DNA of 64,000 nt, taken from contig LR134389.1 in assembly GCA_900637675.1 (NCBI GenBank), positions 1,488,001 to 1,552,000 on the forward strand, read 5' to 3'. The translations under genes were made by a program, and so were the position numbers. Of this stretch, positions 58,434-64,000 are shown piece by piece (position 1 is the stretch's first letter; the number at the start of each line of letters is the position of its first letter). This DNA comes from Streptococcus equi subsp. equi. Its GTDB lineage: Bacteria > Bacillota > Bacilli > Lactobacillales > Streptococcaceae. The notes below the pieces were generated by a model. The model made no database searches. It was not told the DNA's origin and worked only from the letters and a program-made list of their open reading frames with translations.

Positions 58434-59759
58434 TTACTTGTTGATAGCTTCTGGTAAGAATAAGGTAAATTGGCTGCCCTCTCCTAGCTGACTTGTGACT
58501 GTTATCTGACCGCCAAGAAGCTGACTCAGCTCCTTTACAATGGCTAGGCCTAGGCCTGTTCCACCACTTTGCCTGCTACGTCCCTTGTTAACACGATAAA
58601 AGCGCTCAAAAATACGATCTAGCTCAATTTGGCTAATGCCAATCCCAGTATCTGCAACTGTAATGGCAACACCACCAGCAACCCTTTGACTGGATAGCTG
58701 AATTCTGCCCCCATTGTCTGTATACTGTATCGCATTTGATAAGAGATTTAACATGATCTGCGATAAGAGGTATTGATCAGATGTCACAACAATCGAATCC
58801 TCCAATGCATAGCTTAGCTCAAGCTGCTTTTGCTCTAGCTGTGGCCTCATGCTCTGACCTGTATACAGCAGGAAGTTCCTGAGCTGAAACTCTGTCAGGT
58901 CAAGTGGTGTCTTGTTAGCCTTGGATAAGGTCAGCAGGTGCTCAACAATACGTTCTAGACGCAAGCTTTCATTGTAGATAATGTCTAAAAAGTCTTCTTT
59001 TAGGCTTGTTTCATCGTCAGGCATTTCCTTAATCGTTTCAGCAAAGCCCTTGATCGATGTAACCGGTGTTCTTAATTCGTGAGAAGCATTAGCAATAAAC
59101 TCCAAATTTAGCCTCTCATAATGACGAATGGCCGTCAGATCATATAAGAGCACTAAAATCTCCTTGACAACATGCGACTGGTTAAAGATAGGCACAAGGG
59201 TAACCTCCAAGATCAAATCACCATCATGTAGGCCTGTTAATTCCTTCTTTAATGTCTGCTTTTGGTCAAAGACTTGATTAACTAAGGCTATCAGATCCAT
59301 TCGTTTAAGATCCTCCAAGACCACAAAAGGTGGCTTAGCCTCTGGAAAATAAGCCGGTAAGGATTTGCTGGTCAGCAACAGCTCCCTTTGATTGGAGACT
59401 AAAAGCATGCCCATCGTGAGATGAGAGGTTACAGCCTCCACATTTTTTGATAAGGCTTTTAGCCTTGCTTCCTTTTGTAATAGGTCACTTTTTAGCTCTG
59501 TCAGCTGCTTAGCATAAGCACTTAAATCAGCCTGCCCCACTAGGAGAAAATGGTCACTAGCTGTCAAAAGATGGTGGTGCAAGGCTCTGAATTCACGCTC
59601 CCATCTAAATAGCATGCTCAAGACATAAAAGCTAGCTACGAGACCAGTACACAGCACTACTAGAGTCAGCACCTGATGCGGCCCTTGCCAAATCAGACCA
59701 AGAGCAGCCAGCAAGCAAAGCCCTAGCAGCATGCTCAAACGCCTAAGATGTCCTATCAT
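58434..59759 (-). CDS. Sensor histidine kinase, PhoR/PnpS-like
   Basis: This 441-residue kinase has two N-terminal membrane helices (residues 9-50) with almost no outer loop, then a coiled coil, a PAS-like domain (LVPIFNQSHVVKEILVLLYD), a HisKA box FIANASHELRTPVTSIKGFA with His227, and a HATPase domain with NLLSNAIQYT, VADTGIGI and GGTGLGLAIV. The missing sensor loop is the PhoR/PnpS type, which senses through the Pst transporter. It overlaps the regulator gene by 17 bases and lies directly upstream of pstS, which supports phosphate control. Confidence 0.88.
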   Translation of the reverse strand: MIGHLRRLSMLLGLCLLAALGLIWQGPHQVLTLVVLCTGLVASFYVLSMLFRWEREFRALHHHLLTASDHFLLVGQADLSAYAKQLTELKSDLLQKEARLKALSKNVEAVTSHLTMGMLLVSNQRELLLTSKSLPAYFPEAKPPFVVLEDLKRMDLIALVNQVFDQKQTLKKELTGLHDGDLILEVTLVPIFNQSHVVKEILVLLYDLTAIRHYERLNLEFIANASHELRTPVTSIKGFAETIKEMPDDETSLKEDFLDIIYNESLRLERIVEHLLTLSKANKTPLDLTEFQLRNFLLYTGQSMRPQLEQKQLELSYALEDSIVVTSDQYLLSQIMLNLLSNAIQYTDNGGRIQLSSQRVAGGVAITVADTGIGISQIELDRIFERFYRVNKGRSRQSGGTGLGLAIVKELSQLLGGQITVTSQLGEGSQFTLFLPEAINK

Positions 59760-60465
59760 TCTTTAGCTCCTTAAATTTGTAGCCATAGCCGCGAATGGTT
59801 TGAATATACTGAGGCGCCTTAGGATTGTCCTCGATTTTTTCTCTGAGCTTGCCAATATGAACGTCTACCAGACGTGTTTCTTGGCCAAAGTCATAACCCC
59901 AGATACGCTCTAATAGCCGCTCACGCGTCAGGGTCATATTAGGGTGCTTCATGAGATAGAGCAGTAGCTCATATTCCTTTGGGGTTAACGGCAATAGCTC
60001 CTTGTCCTTATAGACCTCATGTCGCTCTGGGTACAGACGCAATTGACTCATCGTATAAAAAGGCTCACGACGCTCTTCACCATCACCAGAAATCTCTGCT
60101 TCAGTACGCCTTAAAATAGCCTTGACACGCGCTAATAATTCTCTAGGACTAAAGGGCTTGGTCACATAATCATCTGCCCCCAGCTCCAAAGCCAAAACCT
60201 TGTCAAATTCATCACTTTTAGCAGAAACCATCATAATTGGGGTTTTGCTTCCCTTAGCACGAAGCCTTTTGCAGACCTCGATACCGTCTAATTGCGGCAG
60301 CATAATATCTAACACAATAAAATCATAAGGTTCTCTTTCAGCTAATGCCAAGGCAGTACGGCCATCTGTTACCATCTCTGTCACAAAGCCCTCCTTGGCC
60401 AAGTGATAATCCAGTAGCCTTAAGATAGGCTCCTCATCATCTACTAATAATACTCGTTTTGTCAT
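59743..60465 (-). CDS. OmpR/PhoB-family response regulator, PnpR-like
   Basis: I place the start at ATG 60465 (TKRVLLVDDEEPILRLL, 240 residues), seven bases after GGGAG. The frame extends seven codons further upstream. The receiver domain has the acidic pair 9-10, phospho-acceptor Asp53 in FIVLDIMLPQLDG and LGADDYVTKPFSPREL. The C-terminal winged helix has LTPKEYELLLYLMKHP and RLVDVHIGKLREKIED. It would activate pst through the repeats at 58343-58382. Confidence 0.9.
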   Translation of the reverse strand: MTKRVLLVDDEEPILRLLDYHLAKEGFVTEMVTDGRTALALAEREPYDFIVLDIMLPQLDGIEVCKRLRAKGSKTPIMMVSAKSDEFDKVLALELGADDYVTKPFSPRELLARVKAILRRTEAEISGDGEERREPFYTMSQLRLYPERHEVYKDKELLPLTPKEYELLLYLMKHPNMTLTRERLLERIWGYDFGQETRLVDVHIGKLREKIEDNPKAPQYIQTIRGYGYKFKELKNDRTS

Positions 60466-60576
60466 TTCATAGCTCCCATCAGCCACATTATATCATATTT
60501 GTCAGTCAATCTAATGACACACTGCTTGACGGCCTGAAGCCTAAAATCAATCAGAAGATAAAAAGATGTTTTAGCT

Positions 60577-60605
60577 TTGGCTTTACCGTCAAATGATTGT
60601 ATAAT
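60577..60605 (+). promoter_or_regulatory. Promoter of the small gene and permease unit
   Basis: TTGGCT (60577-60582), 17-base spacer and TATAAT (60600-60605), 32 bases before the small gene. Confidence 0.6.
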
Positions 60606-60636
60606 AGAGCTATATTGATTGAAAGAAGGTATACCT

Positions 60637-60792
60637 ATGGCAATTACTCATAAGAAAAATGACCAGCTCGAAAAGATGATGGCAGGCTTTGCGTCTATCC
60701 CAGATTTTGATAAGCCTTTAGAGCTTAACCAAGATGGAAAGCTAGTCACTGAAAAACCAAAGCCACAAGTCAAGACAGCTAAGCAGGACTAG
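60637..60792 (+). CDS. Small conserved streptococcal protein (SPJ_0845-like)
   Basis: This 51-residue soluble protein starts at ATG 60637 behind AAGAAGG: AITHKKNDQLEKMMAGFASI, PDFDKPLEL, then a Lys/Pro-rich end. It resembles the short streptococcal family named after SPJ_0845. The function is unknown. It has its own promoter and sits 40 bases before the permease gene. Confidence 0.6.
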   Translation: MAITHKKNDQLEKMMAGFASIPDFDKPLELNQDGKLVTEKPKPQVKTAKQD

Positions 60793-60832
60793 CCCTTATT
60801 GGCGTCGTTAACATATAGAAAGGATACGGTGA

Positions 60833-61735
60833 ATGTCGCTTTTTTCAAATCTGCCACCCAGCGTGCTTCAATGGTTTGCGATTTTTCTATCCATTATCAT
60901 TGAAGCCCTGCCTTTTGTATTTTTAGGGACTATTTTATCTGGCTGTATTGAGGTTTTCGTCACGCCTGATTTAGTTCAAAGATACCTCCCTCAAAATAAG
61001 TGGCTAAGAATTTTATTTGGTACCTTTATTGGCTTTGTTTTTCCTTCCTGTGAATGTGGTATCATTCCTATTATTAATCGTTTTTTAGAAAAGAAGGTGC
61101 CTAGCTACACTGCTGTTCCCTTTTTAGCAACCGCTCCAATTATTAATCCGATTGTTTTATTTGCTACCTACTCTGCCTTTGGGAATTCGCTGCGCTTTCT
61201 CATGCTAAGGCTTTTAGGCGCCATTTTAGTGGCTGTCAGCCTTGGCATCATGCTAGCCTTCATTGTTGATGAGAACATTCTCAAGGAATCAACCCAGCCG
61301 GTGCATTGTCATACTTACAGTCACGAAAGCCTGCCAAAACGGCTTTACTTGGCACTGGCTCACGCTATTGACGAATTTTTTGATACAGGAAGGTATCTAG
61401 TCTTTGGGACCCTGATTGCTTCAGCCATGCAGATTTATCTGCCAACAAAGGTGCTGACAGCGATCGGACATAGCCCTTTGACAGCCATCTTAGTCATGAT
61501 GCTCTTAGCCTTTATCTTATCTCTTTGCAGTGAGGCTGACGCCTTTATTGGAGCTTCGTTATTGTCAACCTTTGGAGTTGCTCCTGTTTTAGCCTTTCTC
61601 TTAATCGGCCCTATGGTTGACATCAAAAACCTCATGATGATGCTCAATTCCTTTAAGGGAGCCTTTATTGTTCAATTTATCAGTGTATCAGCTGTGATGA
61701 TTACCATATATTGCTTACTTGTGGGGGTGCTGTGA
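60833..61735 (+). CDS. Permease of the ArsP/DUF318 family
   Basis: This 300-residue membrane protein has about eight helices and the family features FPSCECGIIPIINRFLEKKV near 68 (Ser-Cys-Glu-Cys-Gly) and SLCSEADAFIGASLLSTFG in the second half, a repeat of the same motif. Loop His residues (HCHTYSH) could bind metal. The family is linked to export of organoarsenicals or metals in some bacteria. It is coupled to the next gene by TGATG. Confidence 0.87.
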   Translation: MSLFSNLPPSVLQWFAIFLSIIIEALPFVFLGTILSGCIEVFVTPDLVQRYLPQNKWLRILFGTFIGFVFPSCECGIIPIINRFLEKKVPSYTAVPFLATAPIINPIVLFATYSAFGNSLRFLMLRLLGAILVAVSLGIMLAFIVDENILKESTQPVHCHTYSHESLPKRLYLALAHAIDEFFDTGRYLVFGTLIASAMQIYLPTKVLTAIGHSPLTAILVMMLLAFILSLCSEADAFIGASLLSTFGVAPVLAFLLIGPMVDIKNLMMMLNSFKGAFIVQFISVSAVMITIYCLLVGVL

Positions 61736-62550
61736 TGATTCGCTTTTTAATTTTAGCAGGCTATTTTGAGTTGACCATGTATCTAGAGCTATCTGGCAAG
61801 CTAAATCAATATATCAATATTCGTTACGCTTACTTAGCCTATATTTCTATGGTTCTATCCTTTATCCTTGCATTGGTGCAGCTATACACTTGGACTAAAA
61901 ACATCAAGCTACACAGTCATTTAAAAGGTAAGGTCGCTCAGCTGACCAGTCCCCTTATCCTGGTCTTTCCTGTTTTGGTTGGCTTGTTAGTACCTACAGT
62001 CAGCTTGGATTCGACGACCGTTGCCGCCAAGGGCTATACCTTTCCATTAGCCGCAGGCGCTTCAAAAACAGGGGTCAGTGATGATGGTACTACTATTCAA
62101 TACCTAAAGCCAGACACCAGCCTGTACTTTACCAAATCCGCCTATCAAAAGGAAATGCTCAATGAACTGAAAAAATACCAAGGCAAATCAGCCATCACCA
62201 TTACCACTGACAATTATATGGAGGTAATGGAATTAATCTACCTTTACCCAGACGAATTCGTTGATCGTACGATTCAGTACACTGGCTTTGTCTATAATGA
62301 GCCAGGACATGACAGCTATCAATTCCTCTTTAGATTTGGGATTATCCATTGTATCGCTGATTCCGGTGTGTATGGGCTTCTGACCACTGGTAATCAAGAA
62401 AGCTATGCCAATAACACTTGGCTGACCGTCAAGGGCCAGCTGCACATGGAATATGACAAGACCCTAGAGCAGCAGCTTCCTGTCCTTCAAATCGAGGAAG
62501 CACACCAAGCCCCAGAGCCTGATAACCCTTATGTCTATAGGGTATTTTAA
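61735..62550 (+). CDS. TIGR03943 family protein
   Basis: The start at ATG 61735 overlaps the permease stop, giving 271 residues. Three N-terminal membrane helices are followed by an outer domain with YPDEFVDRTIQYTGFVYNEP, QFLFRFGIIHCIADSGVYGL and NNTWLTVKGQLHM, the TIGR03943 pattern. It is always seen beside ArsP-type permeases, so the two likely form one transport system. The substrate is unknown. Confidence 0.87.
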   Translation: MIRFLILAGYFELTMYLELSGKLNQYINIRYAYLAYISMVLSFILALVQLYTWTKNIKLHSHLKGKVAQLTSPLILVFPVLVGLLVPTVSLDSTTVAAKGYTFPLAAGASKTGVSDDGTTIQYLKPDTSLYFTKSAYQKEMLNELKKYQGKSAITITTDNYMEVMELIYLYPDEFVDRTIQYTGFVYNEPGHDSYQFLFRFGIIHCIADSGVYGLLTTGNQESYANNTWLTVKGQLHMEYDKTLEQQLPVLQIEEAHQAPEPDNPYVYRVF

Positions 62551-62558
62551 CAAGCATT

Positions 62559-62598
62559 AAGCCTCCACACCTATGACACAGGTCTATGGAGGCTTTTT
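62559..62598 (+). terminator. Terminator of the permease operon
   Basis: GCCTCCA (62561-62567) pairs with TGGAGGC (62587-62593), with additional ACCT/AGGT pairing inside and TTTTT after. Confidence 0.75.
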
Positions 62599-62656
62599 GT
62601 TAGGGGACAGTACAAAGACGTAATTGAGTTCGTTCCATTTAAATGAAATGGCTAAA

Positions 62657-62700
62657 AGCCGTATAGCATCAGCCTTTTAAAAGACGTGTGCTATACGGCT
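62657..62700 (-). terminator. Terminator after the GH1 gene
   Basis: AGCCGTATAGCA (62657-62668) and TGCTATACGGCT (62689-62700) form a perfect 12-base stem with TTTT on the minus-strand exit. Confidence 0.75.
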
Positions 62701-62734
62701 TTGCTATTGTTGGTAAAGCCTTTGAGGCTACTTT

Positions 62735-64000
<1,266 letters not shown>

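Overview
The window reads as chromosome of a pyogenic streptococcus, most likely Streptococcus equi (subsp. equi or zooepidemicus). This rests on gene content: the hyaluronan-utilisation locus (hylA, kdgA, kdgK, DHU isomerase and dehydrogenase, ugl, an Aga-type PTS, regR), paired Fem/MurMN-type peptide-branching enzymes, the tpiA-tuf neighbourhood, short low-GC streptococcal families such as DUF3270 and DUF1934, and IS3- and IS1202-type elements. I saw no rRNA, tRNA or CRISPR array.

Layout. 1-9.8 kb holds two divergent operons for uptake and breakdown of unsaturated hyaluronan fragments. They leave a shared regulatory region with mirror-image 17-bp-spaced promoters, LacI-type operators and a cre-like site, and the LacI-family gene regR follows. 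9.9-12.9 kb has an IS3 remnant and a decayed type VII secretion (LXG) toxin cassette. 13.1-16 kb is a P-type ATPase behind a yybP-ykoY (Mn2+) riboswitch. 16-24 kb is core genome: a DUF1934 protein, an HD hydrolase, a HAD phosphatase, two Fem/MurMN ligases, tpiA and tuf. 24.8-29.8 kb is accessory: a secreted protein with duplicated mucin/carbohydrate-binding-like modules and a transglutaminase-like C-terminus, convergent with an ECF-type sigma factor and its membrane regulator. 30-35.8 kb is a one-direction array of orphan polymorphic-toxin C-terminal tips and immunity genes, sharing a repeated junction segment and ending at an IS3-family element. 37-46 kb returns to core genes (HAD hydrolase, MFS transporter, lysS, a PC4-like protein, two U32 proteins). 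A 1.54-kb IS1202-like element with 25-nt target duplications follows. 48-54 kb carries a DUF3270 protein, YtxH and DUF948 proteins, lgt, hprK, a PspC protein, a SprT-like protein and tex. 54.3-60.5 kb has a small secreted protein and the pst phosphate operon with its two-component system and a Pho-box-like repeat. The end has a two-gene permease/TIGR03943 unit and the C-terminal part of a GH1 glycosidase.

How the genes work together. In the first operon pair, secreted HylA would cut hyaluronan, the PTS would import the unsaturated disaccharide, Ugl would split it, and DhuI, DhuD, KdgK and KdgA would convert the uronate to pyruvate and glyceraldehyde-3-phosphate under RegR and probably CcpA control. 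hylA itself is frame-broken here. The Pst transporter and PnpRS-type kinase pair form a phosphate-starvation module.

A recurring oddity is that at least seven genes are broken or lose their natural start by what looks like loss of one base. Most of these sit in A/T runs that now read six long (5' of pstS, tex, the MFS gene, the anti-sigma gene, the LXG-linked membrane protein, a toxin remnant, the mucin-binding protein at a five-A run, possibly hylA). This could be true slippage decay or a sequencing artefact, and it should be settled before calling these pseudogenes.
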